Assembly (NCBI RefSeq): GCF_004005815.1
Contig: NZ_SACK01000002.1
Coordinates: forward strand, 372,001-436,000
Direction of reading: 5' to 3'
DNA length: 64,000 nt
Source of the DNA: Mucilaginibacter limnophilus
Lineage (GTDB): Bacteria; Bacteroidota; Bacteroidia; Sphingobacteriales; Sphingobacteriaceae
Every line of letters starts with the position of its first letter. The first letter of the stretch is position 1. The notes below the pieces were generated by a model that had not been told where the DNA came from, searched no databases, and saw only the letters and a list, made by a program, of their open reading frames with translations. This document shows positions 53,139 to 61,841 of the stretch, one piece after another. The translations under genes and the position numbers were made by a program.

Positions 53139-54104
53139 TTGGCGCGATTATTCTTAATAACCTTTTTACTGGCTGTAATTTCTGTAAACTGCTTTGCGCA
53201 AACAGATAGCAGTTATACGCCCGTAGCAGATACTATAGTTTACCGCCGCCCGGTATCTGTGCTCGATTCGGTTGCACGGGCCGCCGCTGCCGAACAAAAA
53301 CGCGTATCTGATTCACTTGCCATGGTTTTTATTAAGGCGCCTGACCCTGGTCGCCCAAACCAGTTTGTGCAGGAGATAATGGATAAATATTTTTACAAAG
53401 GCTATGGTTTTCTTGATATTTCTTCGAAAGCGCAAAAAAATCTGGGTATAGGCATTGAGCGTAAAACACGGCACGGCTGGATAATTGGTGCGGTAATACT
53501 CATTTTGCTTTATGCTTCATTTTTACGCGTGGCGCTTACTAAAGATGTAGACAAAGTTTTTCAATCAGTATTCAGCAGGCAGGTGTCATCACAAATAGAT
53601 GAAGAAAACAGCTTATTAAGCACATGGGGCTTTTTAGGTTTGCTGTTGTTGTTCGGGCTTACCTTCGGGGTGTTTCTATTCCAGCTTGCCGCCTACTACC
53701 AGGTATATTATCCTGTAAGCGGCTTTAACCTGCTTGGTATGCTTGTGCTGGCGGTTATCAGCCTGCTTGCCTTAAAATTGTTGTTATTGAAATTTATTGG
53801 TTTTGTGTTTGAGATAAGTGATGTTACAAACCGGTACATTGCCATATTATGCCTTACCTATTTTGCCCTTACTTTTGTTGCCCTGCCGGTAGCCGCTTGT
53901 TTAACTTTAATTAACGCACAATTAACGCCGCTGATATTATTGATTGCATTAGTTTTGGCAGGCGTAATTTTAGTTTGGTTGTATTTGCGTAACAGTATAA
54001 TTATTATTTCAAACTTTCGATTTTCAAAATTTTATTTAATTATCTATCTTTGTGCCCTCGAAATTTGCCCGATTTTGATATTAGTTAAGGCGCTTAAAAT
54101 ATAG
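53139..54104 (+). CDS. DUF4271 family membrane protein
   Basis: A 321-aa protein of DUF4271. A signal peptide (MARLFLITFLLAVISVNCFAQ, starting from TTG) precedes a periplasmic stretch and six or seven helices from about residue 115. RLFLITFL and GYGFLDISSK are family-typical. Function is unestablished. In many Bacteroidota genomes such proteins precede hemD, as here (34 nt gap). The TTG start is chosen for the clean signal peptide; no ATG lies in range. Confidence 0.8.
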   Translation: MARLFLITFLLAVISVNCFAQTDSSYTPVADTIVYRRPVSVLDSVARAAAAEQKRVSDSLAMVFIKAPDPGRPNQFVQEIMDKYFYKGYGFLDISSKAQKNLGIGIERKTRHGWIIGAVILILLYASFLRVALTKDVDKVFQSVFSRQVSSQIDEENSLLSTWGFLGLLLLFGLTFGVFLFQLAAYYQVYYPVSGFNLLGMLVLAVISLLALKLLLLKFIGFVFEISDVTNRYIAILCLTYFALTFVALPVAACLTLINAQLTPLILLIALVLAGVILVWLYLRNSIIIISNFRFSKFYLIIYLCALEICPILILVKALKI

Positions 54105-54137
54105 TATTGGTTACAGGTTTATTTACGGAGACTGATT

Positions 54138-54896
54138 TTGGAAGACAGAAAAAAAAGGGTTAAGAGCATACTGGTGACATTGCCTAAACCTGAGAATGAT
54201 AAAAACCCCTATGCTGAACTGGCTAAAAAGTTAAACCTGAAAATTGATTTCAGATCATTTATCCATGTTGAGGGTGTTCCGGCAAAAGATTTCCGCAAGG
54301 AAAAAATAAACCTTGCCGATTTTACCGCGGTGATTTTTACCAGCCGTAACTCAGCCGATCATTTTTTCCGTATTTGTGAAGAGATGCGTTTTGAAGTGCC
54401 TGTTGAAATGAAATATTTCTGCCTTTCAGAAACCATTGCCCTGTATCTTCAAAAATATATACAGTACCGTAAACGCAAGATATTCTTCGGTAAGCAAACT
54501 GCTTCAGATCTTGCCGAAGTGCTTAAAAAGCATTCGGGCGAAAAGTTCCTGTATCCATGCTCAGATGTGGCTGCCGAAGAAACGCAAAAGTTCCTGCTTG
54601 AGAATGGCTATAACTTTACACCAGCAGTACTTTTCCGTACAGTATGCAGCGACCTGAGCGACCTCGCCGAAGTATTTTATGACGTTATCGCTTTCTTCAG
54701 TCCGTCAAGCATACAGTCATTATATAAAAACTTTCCTGATTTTAAACAGAATAATACCCGTATAGCAGCTTTTGGCGCTACAACACATAAAGCAGTGCTT
54801 GATGCGGGCCTTATTTTAGATATTCCTGCACCTACACCGGGCGCCCCTTCCATGACAATGGCTATTGAGCAATATTGTAAGCAGGTGAATAAATAG
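54138..54896 (+). CDS. hemD: Uroporphyrinogen-III synthase family protein
   Basis: A 252-aa HemD-like protein with two Rossmann-like lobes. VKSILVTLPKPE opens the first; FTAVIFTSRNSADHFF is the usual SxxAV region; FLYPCSDVAAEE, FFSPSSIQSL, AFGATTHKAVLDAG mark the second lobe. HemD closes hydroxymethylbilane into uroporphyrinogen III for heme. Sequence conservation in HemD is always weak, so assignment rests on the whole pattern. The start is TTG; a TATCTTTG box (54046-54053) within the DUF4271 gene may supply an internal promoter. Confidence 0.85.
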   Translation: MEDRKKRVKSILVTLPKPENDKNPYAELAKKLNLKIDFRSFIHVEGVPAKDFRKEKINLADFTAVIFTSRNSADHFFRICEEMRFEVPVEMKYFCLSETIALYLQKYIQYRKRKIFFGKQTASDLAEVLKKHSGEKFLYPCSDVAAEETQKFLLENGYNFTPAVLFRTVCSDLSDLAEVFYDVIAFFSPSSIQSLYKNFPDFKQNNTRIAAFGATTHKAVLDAGLILDIPAPTPGAPSMTMAIEQYCKQVNK

Positions 54897-55040
54897 CATC
54901 TGTGCAATATTTGTGAACTTTTTTACAACCATTTAGCTTACTTATGCGTTAAATGCCTACTTGCCTATGTGTAATTATGGGCAGTTTTTTTACGTATATG
55001 GTTTTACTTCCCCTGATTAACTCAAACGGGTTACGGTGAT

Positions 55041-55058
55041 TGTATGTTATATCATACA
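55041..55058. promoter_or_regulatory. Inverted repeat TGTATG-N6-CATACA upstream of gldK
   Basis: A perfect 6-bp dyad with a 6-bp AT spacer lies 91 nt before the gldK ATG in a 252-bp intergenic region (54897-55148). The region holds little else recognisable. It might be the operator for the gliding/secretion operon. Confidence 0.4.
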
Positions 55059-55148
55059 GTCATTTTATACTTTGATTGATAAAAATTATATATTCGGGGG
55101 CATTTAAGTGTATCAAGTACATTATTGTTTGACAGGAAGCTATTTAAG

Positions 55149-56453
55149 ATGAAGCATATCTACTTTTACCTGGCATTAGTTGCCGGCGTGGTTATAACGG
55201 GATGTCGAAGCAGCGGTGGCGGCGAGGTTACCGGCGTACCGCAAAAGTCGTTCAGATCGGAGGTGCCGTATGGCATGGTTTATATTCCCGGTGGGTCATT
55301 CCTGATGGGACAAACCGATCAGGATGTAACCTTTGCTCAGATCGCGCAAACCAAACAGGTTACTGTTTCCCCCTTCTTCATGGATCAAACTGAGATATCC
55401 AATACCCAATACAAACAATATGTAAACTGGGTGCGCGATTCAATAGCCATAAGCAATTACCTTAACGACGATAAATACTATTATCAGCCCAAAAATAAAG
55501 ACGCCAACACCAGTGGGCAAAAGTTTATTAACTGGGATTATGTAAGCAAAAATTCTGTTTGGAACTTTAAAAAGAACCCTGATAACGCACAAAAGTTGCA
55601 AGGGATGTATTACCAGGGCGATGACCGCATTTTCGACAGGAATGAGGTAGATGTTCGCCTGCTAAAATACCATTACTCAATAATGGTATTACGTGATGCC
55701 GCTAACTATAAAAATGATAAATCGAAACGCCGTTCAGATTTCATATTGCGTGATACCGTAGCCGTTTACCCGGATACGCTGGTATGGCTGAGCGATTTTT
55801 CATACGCAGCAAACGAACCGATGGTTGAAGGTTATTTCTCACACCCGGCGTTTCGTAATTACCCTGTTGTTGGTATTACCTGGCGCCAGGCACGTGCGTT
55901 CACTGTATGGCGTACCCGCTATAACGATGCCTATAAAGATAAACGTGGATTACCCCATCGTTTGCCTTACAGCCTTCCAACCGAGGCCGAATTTGAATAT
56001 GCCGCCCGCGGCGGACGCATTGGAACTGATTACCCTTGGGGTGGCCCGTATATCAAAAATGCAAAAGGCTGTTTAATGGCAAACTTTAAGCCCGGCCGTG
56101 GTAATTATACCGACGATGGAGGCGCTTACACAGTTAATGTACGCTCATATTTCCCGAACGATTACGGCTTGTACAACATGGCCGGTAACGTAGCCGAGTG
56201 GACTGCTTCGGCATATGACCCTGCTGCATCAACTTTTGTGCATGATATGGCCCCTACATTTAACTATGAAGCCAAGCCAACTGATCCTGAAATAATGAAA
56301 CGTAAGGTTGTACGCGGCGGTTCGTGGAAAGACGTTGGTTACTTCCTGCAAAACTCAACACGCTCATACGAATATCAGGACACTGCAAAATCATACATCG
56401 GTTTCCGTTGCGTAAGCCACTTTGTTGGACGCGACATCAGAGACCGTCGCTAA
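55149..56453 (+). CDS. gldK: Gliding/T9SS lipoprotein GldK
   Basis: GldK is an outer-membrane-anchored ring component of the type IX secretion system. The 434-aa protein has a lipoprotein signal (MKHIYFYLALVAGVVITGC, Cys19) followed by a formylglycine-generating-enzyme-like domain: GGSFLMGQTDQDV, VSPFFMDQTEISNTQYKQYV, LPTEAEFEYAARGG, NMAGNVAEWTAS, VVRGGSWKD, GFRCV. The true start is at 55149, as it gives a clean lipobox. The FGE-like domain lacks obvious catalytic Cys, as usual for GldK. It begins the gldKLMN block. Confidence 0.96.
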   Translation: MKHIYFYLALVAGVVITGCRSSGGGEVTGVPQKSFRSEVPYGMVYIPGGSFLMGQTDQDVTFAQIAQTKQVTVSPFFMDQTEISNTQYKQYVNWVRDSIAISNYLNDDKYYYQPKNKDANTSGQKFINWDYVSKNSVWNFKKNPDNAQKLQGMYYQGDDRIFDRNEVDVRLLKYHYSIMVLRDAANYKNDKSKRRSDFILRDTVAVYPDTLVWLSDFSYAANEPMVEGYFSHPAFRNYPVVGITWRQARAFTVWRTRYNDAYKDKRGLPHRLPYSLPTEAEFEYAARGGRIGTDYPWGGPYIKNAKGCLMANFKPGRGNYTDDGGAYTVNVRSYFPNDYGLYNMAGNVAEWTASAYDPAASTFVHDMAPTFNYEAKPTDPEIMKRKVVRGGSWKDVGYFLQNSTRSYEYQDTAKSYIGFRCVSHFVGRDIRDRR

Positions 56454-56515
56454 TTTTTAAAACAACTGCCTCATATAATTTATTAAAGTAAGTAAACGAA
56501 AAACGACCCACATTT

Positions 56516-57322
56516 ATGGCTTTAAAGAAAAAACCCTTCGGCATTGATAACATCATCTCAATTGGTGCAACTGTAGTAATTATCGGTTTGCTATTTAAAA
56601 TACAACATTGGCCTTTTGCTTCGCTGTTTATTACAGTGGGGCTTGGTACCGAAGCATTGTTGTTCCTGATTTTAGGTTTACAGCGCGATACAAAAGAAGT
56701 TGACTGGACCCGCGCTTACCCTGAACTGGATGAAAACTATAAGGGTGAGTTGCCAACAGCTACCGCACGTGTTGCTGCCGCTCCTGTAAGCAATTTCTCA
56801 AATACTGCTGCGCTCGACAAAATGTTATCAGATGCTAAAATAGGCCCAGAATTGATAGCCAGCCTTGGCGATGGTTTGCGCACCTTTGGTGATAAGGTAA
56901 ACGCCATATCACGTGTAGGTGATGCAGGGGCAGCTACAAATGAATACATTGCAAAACTAAAATCAGCAAGCAACAGCTACGATAGCTTAAGCAACGCGTT
57001 TGAAAAAGCAGCGTCAAACCTTAATGAGATGGCTAACTCAAATATCGATTCAAAAGCATATCATGATCAGGTGAACGCGCTTGCTAAAAACCTGTCGGCA
57101 TTAAACGCTGTGTACGAGTTGGAGTTACAGGATTCAACGGCTCATTTAAAATCAATGAATACGTTCTATCACAACCTGTCGCTTACGATGCAAAACTTCA
57201 ACGAGTCGATAGACGATTCTAAACACTTTAAAGAGGAAGTTGGCCGCTTAGCTAAAAACCTCGCTTCGCTGAACGCAATATATGGTAACATGCTATCGGC
57301 TATGAACCAGCCGCGTGTTTGA
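56516..57322 (+). CDS. gldL: Gliding/T9SS inner-membrane motor protein GldL
   Basis: GldL is the inner-membrane motor stator that uses the proton gradient. The 268-aa protein has two helices at the N-terminus (about 13-28 and 34-52) with charged residues in the membrane: K28 and H31 near the end of helix 1 and E46 in helix 2, equivalent to the proton-pathway residues known from studied GldL. The C-terminal cytosolic part is a long helix (about 100-265, ANEMANSNIDSKAYHDQV). It forms the GldL5-GldM2 complex with the next gene product. Confidence 0.95.
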   Translation: MALKKKPFGIDNIISIGATVVIIGLLFKIQHWPFASLFITVGLGTEALLFLILGLQRDTKEVDWTRAYPELDENYKGELPTATARVAAAPVSNFSNTAALDKMLSDAKIGPELIASLGDGLRTFGDKVNAISRVGDAGAATNEYIAKLKSASNSYDSLSNAFEKAASNLNEMANSNIDSKAYHDQVNALAKNLSALNAVYELELQDSTAHLKSMNTFYHNLSLTMQNFNESIDDSKHFKEEVGRLAKNLASLNAIYGNMLSAMNQPRV

Positions 57323-57368
57323 TAATTAATTAACAAAATTGTTGGATTTAAATATCAAAATATAGCGC

Positions 57369-58895
57369 ATGGCCGGCGGCAAACAAACCCCCAGACAACG
57401 GATGATAGGTATCCTGTACCTGGTACTTTTAGGACTTATAGCCCTTAACGTACCGGATAGCTTACTGGATGCCTTCAAAAATATAACAGACAGTTTGGAT
57501 CAGTCGAGAACAAACGTAACCACAGGTATACAAAACACATACTCGGCGTTTGAACAAACCAAACTTAAAGAACAACCCGAAAGGGCAAAACCGATATATG
57601 ACAAAGCTAAACAGGCCAGTGCTATTGCTGAAAGCCTTAACAGCTATGTTGAATCGCTAAAAGCTAAACTTATTCAGGCGGGCGGCGGTATCAATCAGGA
57701 AACAGGCGATGTGGAAGCTCGTGATGACCTGGATGTTTCTCCGCGTATCATGATCAATGAAAAAAATGCCGAAACGCTTAAAAGCAAAGTACAGGAAACC
57801 CGCACAAAACTACTTGCTTTATTGGGTGAAGATGCTGCAGGTGTGAACTTCTCATTAAATACAGCCGATTTGAAGAAAAACGGCGGTACAAAAAAATGGG
57901 AGCAGGCATACTTTGGTGATGGCATTCCACTGGGAGCGGCGTTAACCACACTTGCGAAGATACAAGCTGATGCTAAAAACGCTGAGAATGAGGTGGTGAA
58001 AAAACTATTAGGAAAAGTTGACCAGGCTGTAGTAAACCTGGACAAATTTGCGGCTGTAGCAGTTGCGCCAACCAGCTATGTTATAGCAGGGCAACCGTAT
58101 ACCGCTGAAGTGTTCCTTACAGCATCTGATTCAAAATCGAGTCCGTCAATAACTGTAAACGGTTCACGTCTTTCTGTTCAGGATGGCAAAGGTAAATACA
58201 CAACTGGTACAAGCCGTGAAGGTTTTTATACATGGGTTGGTACCATAACCGTTAAACAAACCGACGGTACAACCAAGACTTATAAAACACCGCCTCAAAC
58301 TTACCAGGTTGCCAAGCCGTCGGCAGTGGTATCGCCCGATAAAATGAACGTATTATACATCGGTGTACCAAACCCAATTTCAGTTTCGGCGCCGGGCATT
58401 GCCAAAGAAAAATTACGTGTAAGCATAGATGGCGGTTCGGTAAGCGGTTCAAGCGGAAAATATACTGCAACTGTACGTTCAATAGGCACAGCTACTGTAA
58501 CTGTATCGGGCGAAGTTGCACCGGGCAAAACACAGGTGTTGGGTAGTACAGTTTTTCGTGTAAAACGTATTCCTGACCCTAAAGCCATGTTTGCGGGCAA
58601 AAGCAGCGGCAGCACCAGCGCGGCTAATATTCGCGGACAGGACAGGCTGTTTGCCCGCCTTGAAAATTTTGAATTTGATGCTAAATTTAACGTTACCCGT
58701 TTCAGCCTGCTGCTGGCCAAGCCGCGTCAGGACGTGATAAAGGTAACATCAACAGGTGGTACGGTTTCGCCGCAAATGCGTGCAGCATTAAATACCGTAA
58801 CACCGGGTACAAAAGTGATTTTTACAGATATCATTGCCGTTGGCCCTGATGGTTCGCAACGCGGGCTCGACGACATTGTGATATCTGCTAACTAA
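57369..58895 (+). CDS. gldM: Gliding/T9SS motor protein GldM
   Basis: GldM is the rotor that spans the periplasm from the inner membrane to the GldK/N ring. The 508-aa protein has one N-terminal helix (MIGILYLVLLGLIALNVP) and four periplasmic domains: a helical D1, and Ig-like D2-D4 (TSYVIAGQPYTAEVFL, PTPIS-like VGVPNPISVSAPG, RFSLLLAKPRQDVIKV). The length is typical. It starts 46 nt after gldL. Confidence 0.95.
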   Translation: MAGGKQTPRQRMIGILYLVLLGLIALNVPDSLLDAFKNITDSLDQSRTNVTTGIQNTYSAFEQTKLKEQPERAKPIYDKAKQASAIAESLNSYVESLKAKLIQAGGGINQETGDVEARDDLDVSPRIMINEKNAETLKSKVQETRTKLLALLGEDAAGVNFSLNTADLKKNGGTKKWEQAYFGDGIPLGAALTTLAKIQADAKNAENEVVKKLLGKVDQAVVNLDKFAAVAVAPTSYVIAGQPYTAEVFLTASDSKSSPSITVNGSRLSVQDGKGKYTTGTSREGFYTWVGTITVKQTDGTTKTYKTPPQTYQVAKPSAVVSPDKMNVLYIGVPNPISVSAPGIAKEKLRVSIDGGSVSGSSGKYTATVRSIGTATVTVSGEVAPGKTQVLGSTVFRVKRIPDPKAMFAGKSSGSTSAANIRGQDRLFARLENFEFDAKFNVTRFSLLLAKPRQDVIKVTSTGGTVSPQMRAALNTVTPGTKVIFTDIIAVGPDGSQRGLDDIVISAN

Positions 58896-58903
58896 GTTGA
58901 GTT

Positions 58904-59809
58904 ATGAAAAAAGGAATTTTAGCTTTTGCGTTTAGTTTAGCCGGTATGGCTGCTTTTGCGCAAAACACATCAATGGCGCCTGATAATAATGCGGCCAACA
59001 CCGCCCATGCTGCCGACAGCATTGCAAAGGGTTACGACAGGCCTATTGATGGCGCATATGAAAAATCGAGCTTTGTAGCGCATACTGTTACGCCGTATCA
59101 TCATTTACGTGAGGCTGATGTGGTATTCGCTAAACGTGTGTGGCGTGAAATTGACGTGCGCGAAAAAATGAACCAGTACCTGGCTTCACCAAAGTCAAGG
59201 CTGATTGACGCTTTATTAAGCGCTATTGACGCAGGCGAGTTAACCGCTTACGATCCGACACCAAATCCTGCAAAGAATGATCCTAACGGGGATAGCTTTT
59301 CAACGCCAATGACTGGTGCACAGGCACGTGCACGCATGGCCGACAGTGCCGTGGTTGATCAATTTGACGCGGAAGGTAATAAGATTGGTTCACGCCTGCA
59401 GGCAGGTGAATTTAACGCAGATAGTGTTGTGAAATTCCGCATCAAAGAAGATTGGGTATTTGACAGACAGCGTTCGGTTTTTGAACCACGTATCATAGGT
59501 ATCGCTCCGTTAATTAAGTTTAACGTAGAGGGTTTGGAAATGGATTATCAGCCTGCATTTTGGGTGTACTTTCCCGAAGCACGTCAGGTATTAGCTACCA
59601 AAGAAGCCATTAGCCGCAATAATGATGCTACCGGTTTAAGCTTTGACGACGTATTTTTGAAAAGACTTTTTAGCAGCTATATCGTTAAGGTATCTAATGA
59701 TAAGGACGAGCGTATTAAGGATTACGCTCAGGGCATTGATAAGCTCTATGAGTCGGAAAGGGTGAAAAAATCCCTTATGGACTGGGAGCTCAGTTTGTGG
59801 CAATATTAA
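58904..59809 (+). CDS. gldN: Gliding/T9SS ring protein GldN
   Basis: GldN (301 aa) is the periplasmic ring partner of GldK. It has a signal peptide (MKKGILAFAFSLAGMAAFAQ) and the GldN-family region: EADVVFAKRVWREIDVREKMNQYL, RIKEDWVFDRQRSVFEPRIIGIAP, DYQPAFWVYFPEARQVLA and ending in WELSLWQY. It follows gldM by 8 nt and closes the operon at a shared terminator. Confidence 0.95.
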   Translation: MKKGILAFAFSLAGMAAFAQNTSMAPDNNAANTAHAADSIAKGYDRPIDGAYEKSSFVAHTVTPYHHLREADVVFAKRVWREIDVREKMNQYLASPKSRLIDALLSAIDAGELTAYDPTPNPAKNDPNGDSFSTPMTGAQARARMADSAVVDQFDAEGNKIGSRLQAGEFNADSVVKFRIKEDWVFDRQRSVFEPRIIGIAPLIKFNVEGLEMDYQPAFWVYFPEARQVLATKEAISRNNDATGLSFDDVFLKRLFSSYIVKVSNDKDERIKDYAQGIDKLYESERVKKSLMDWELSLWQY

Positions 59810-59821
59810 CCAACTATAACT

Positions 59822-59852
59822 AAAACGCCCTGCATATTGCGGGGCGTTTTTT
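59822..59852. terminator. Terminator after gldN, shared with uvrC
   Basis: A 12-bp stem (59822-59833 with 59839-59850; one G-U) around ATATT, rich in GCCC/GGGC, with A- and T-runs on its flanks. It stands between the convergent stops of gldN and uvrC. Confidence 0.85.
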
Positions 59853-61677
59853 ATAATACAGCTTCTTTGAGTTCAGTATCTTCTTTATTGAAGTAGCCAA
59901 TAATAGCTTTCGCCTGTTTGGCGTTCACCACTTCAAGTAATTCCTCTACGGTAGCTTCGCGTATCTTCTTTACTGATTTAAAATATTTCAGCAGCTTTTC
60001 GGCAGTGGTTTTACCTATGCCTTCTATCAGCTCAAGTTCGGTTGCCAGGGTGCCCTTGTCGCGCTTTTTACGGTGGAACGTAATGCCAAAACGGTGCGCC
60101 TCATCACGCAAGTGTTGTATAACCTTTAACGTTTCCGATTTCTTATCCAGGTACATCGGGTACTGGTCGCCGGGATAGTAAAGCTCTTCCAGCCGTTTGG
60201 CAATGCCAATCACGGTTACCTGCTTTTCAATACCCAATAATTTCAGGCTTTTCATGGCTGAAGATAACTGGCCTTTGCCACCGTCAATAACAATAAGCTG
60301 CGGCAGCTCATTGCCTTCATCAAGCATGCGGCGATAGCGGCGGTGTACTGCTTCTTCCATTGTAGCGAAGTCGTTCGGCCCTTCAACAGTTTTCACGTTG
60401 AAGTGGCGGTAGTCTTTTTTCGACGGCTTGGCATCTTTAAACACCACAATAGACGACACCGGGTATTTACCTTGAAAATTGGAGTTATCAAAACACTCAA
60501 TGTGTCGTGGTAGCTGGTTCATCCGCAGGTCTTTCATCATCTGCGTAAGTAGGCGCTCGGTACGTACCTCGGGGTTCAGTTTTTCGTATTGATCAATTCT
60601 TTCCTTTTTGAAAAATTGGACGTTTTTCTGCGACAGATCAAGCAGCTTTCTTTTTTCGCCAAGTTTGGGTACAGTAAACCTTATGGCCTGATCGTCAAGG
60701 TCTATCTCAAACGGTACGATGATCTCTTTCGACTTGCTTTGATAGCGGTTCCTGAACTCTGAAATAGCCAGCGTGAGTAGTTCTTCATCACTTTCATCCA
60801 ATCGTTTTTTCAACTCAATAGTTTGCGTTTGAATGATGGTACCATTCATTACCTTCAGGTAATTTACAAAGGCGTATTTTTCTTCCGATGCGATGCTGAA
60901 CACATCCACATCAGTTATAGATGAGTTTACTACCGTTGATTTGCTTTGATAACGATCAAGCAGATCGAACTTACGTTTAAGGCGATGCGCCTGTTCAAAG
61001 TTCATGTCCGCCACGGCCTTGTCCATTTCCGCTTTCAGTGACCGTATCACCGCTCCTGTACGACCGTTCAAAATATCCTGTATCTCACGGATATTATCAT
61101 TATAATCATCCTCTGTTTGAAAATTCTGGCAAGGGCCTTTGCAGTTGCCCAACTGGTACTCAAGGCATACCTTAAACTTACCTTTGTCGATATTTTCGCG
61201 GGTAAGCGCAAGGTTGCAAGTGCGCAGCGGATACGTTTCTTTTATCAGTTCGAGAATGGTATGCATCATACTTACCGACGCATAGGGCCCAAGATACTTC
61301 GAACCATCACGCACAATGCGGCGCGTCCAGTAGATACGAGGGAAGTTTTCGTTTTTAATAATGATCCATGGGTAGGTCTTGTCGTCCTTCAGCTCGATAT
61401 TGTAACGCGGCTGGTGCTTTTTTATCATGCTGTTTTCCAGCAGCCATGCGTCAACCTCTGTATCAACAATAGTGAAGGTGATGTTATGGATCTTTGATAC
61501 CAGCACACGCGTTTTACCATTAACCCCGGTGTCTTTATTAAAGTAAGAGGCTACACGATTACGCAGGTCTTTAGCCTTGCCAATGTACATTAGCTGGTTA
61601 TCGGCATCCCAAAACTGGTATACCCCCGGCCTGTGCGGAATATTTTTTAATGCTGCCCTATGATCAAATCGCTCCAT
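59851..61677 (-). CDS. uvrC: UvrABC system protein C
   Basis: UvrC makes the dual incisions in nucleotide excision repair. The 608-aa protein has the GIY-YIG nuclease (PGVYQFWDADNQLMYIGKAKDLRNRV, residues 15-90), a Cys-rich segment CNLALTRENIDKGKFKVCLEYQLGNCKGPC, the UVR motif (DMNFEQAHRLKRKFDLL), the RNase H-like C-terminal nuclease (ECFDNSNFQG, VFKDAKPSKKDYRHFN, VIDGGKGQLSSA) and tandem helix-hairpin-helix at the end (LELIEGIGKTTAEKLLKYF). A minus-strand TATTTTTG box (61765-61772) lies within the neighbouring terminator region. Confidence 0.96.
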   Translation of the reverse strand: MERFDHRAALKNIPHRPGVYQFWDADNQLMYIGKAKDLRNRVASYFNKDTGVNGKTRVLVSKIHNITFTIVDTEVDAWLLENSMIKKHQPRYNIELKDDKTYPWIIIKNENFPRIYWTRRIVRDGSKYLGPYASVSMMHTILELIKETYPLRTCNLALTRENIDKGKFKVCLEYQLGNCKGPCQNFQTEDDYNDNIREIQDILNGRTGAVIRSLKAEMDKAVADMNFEQAHRLKRKFDLLDRYQSKSTVVNSSITDVDVFSIASEEKYAFVNYLKVMNGTIIQTQTIELKKRLDESDEELLTLAISEFRNRYQSKSKEIIVPFEIDLDDQAIRFTVPKLGEKRKLLDLSQKNVQFFKKERIDQYEKLNPEVRTERLLTQMMKDLRMNQLPRHIECFDNSNFQGKYPVSSIVVFKDAKPSKKDYRHFNVKTVEGPNDFATMEEAVHRRYRRMLDEGNELPQLIVIDGGKGQLSSAMKSLKLLGIEKQVTVIGIAKRLEELYYPGDQYPMYLDKKSETLKVIQHLRDEAHRFGITFHRKKRDKGTLATELELIEGIGKTTAEKLLKYFKSVKKIREATVEELLEVVNAKQAKAIIGYFNKEDTELKEAVL

Positions 61678-61680
61678 TAG

Positions 61681-61720
61681 CCCCCTAAACTCCAGCCCTA
61701 ACCCCCTAAAGGGAGATAGA
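61681..61720. repeat. CCCCCTAAA-type repeat upstream of uvrC
   Basis: CCCCCTAAACTCCAGCCCTA followed by ACCCCCTAAAGGG contains two copies of CCCCCTAAA and an inverted CTTTAGGGGG-like half. Such CCTAAAGGGG palindromes are scattered in Bacteroidota genomes. It lies in the 5' leader of uvrC. Confidence 0.5.
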
Positions 61721-61764
61721 AAAGATATTGGTTATATGTTAAACGTAAAACTTAATGTTTGTTG

Positions 61765-61772
61765 CAAAAATA
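61765..61772 (-). promoter_or_regulatory. -7 box TATTTTTG of uvrC
   Basis: Minus-strand TATTTTTG fits TAnnTTTG; a TTG (61796-61798) is 23 bp upstream. This would give a leader of about 85 nt passing through the CCCCCTAAA repeat. Confidence 0.45.
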
Positions 61773-61776
61773 CAAA

Positions 61777-61813
61777 AACGCCATTATTTATGTTTCAACA
61801 TAATAATGGCGTT
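61777..61813 (-). terminator. Terminator after the penicillin-binding protein gene
   Basis: AACGCCATTATT (61777-61788) pairs with AATAATGGCGTT (61802-61813), extended by a bulge, and on the minus strand is followed by TTTTTG. It lies 28 nt after the stop codon. Confidence 0.85.
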
Positions 61814-61841
61814 AAAGTTCCCTCTTCAGGAGGGTAAGAGA

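Noticed and set aside
58301..58720. Minus-strand ORF of 139 codons within gldM
   Set aside because: Antisense shadow of a confirmed gliding gene; no features of its own.
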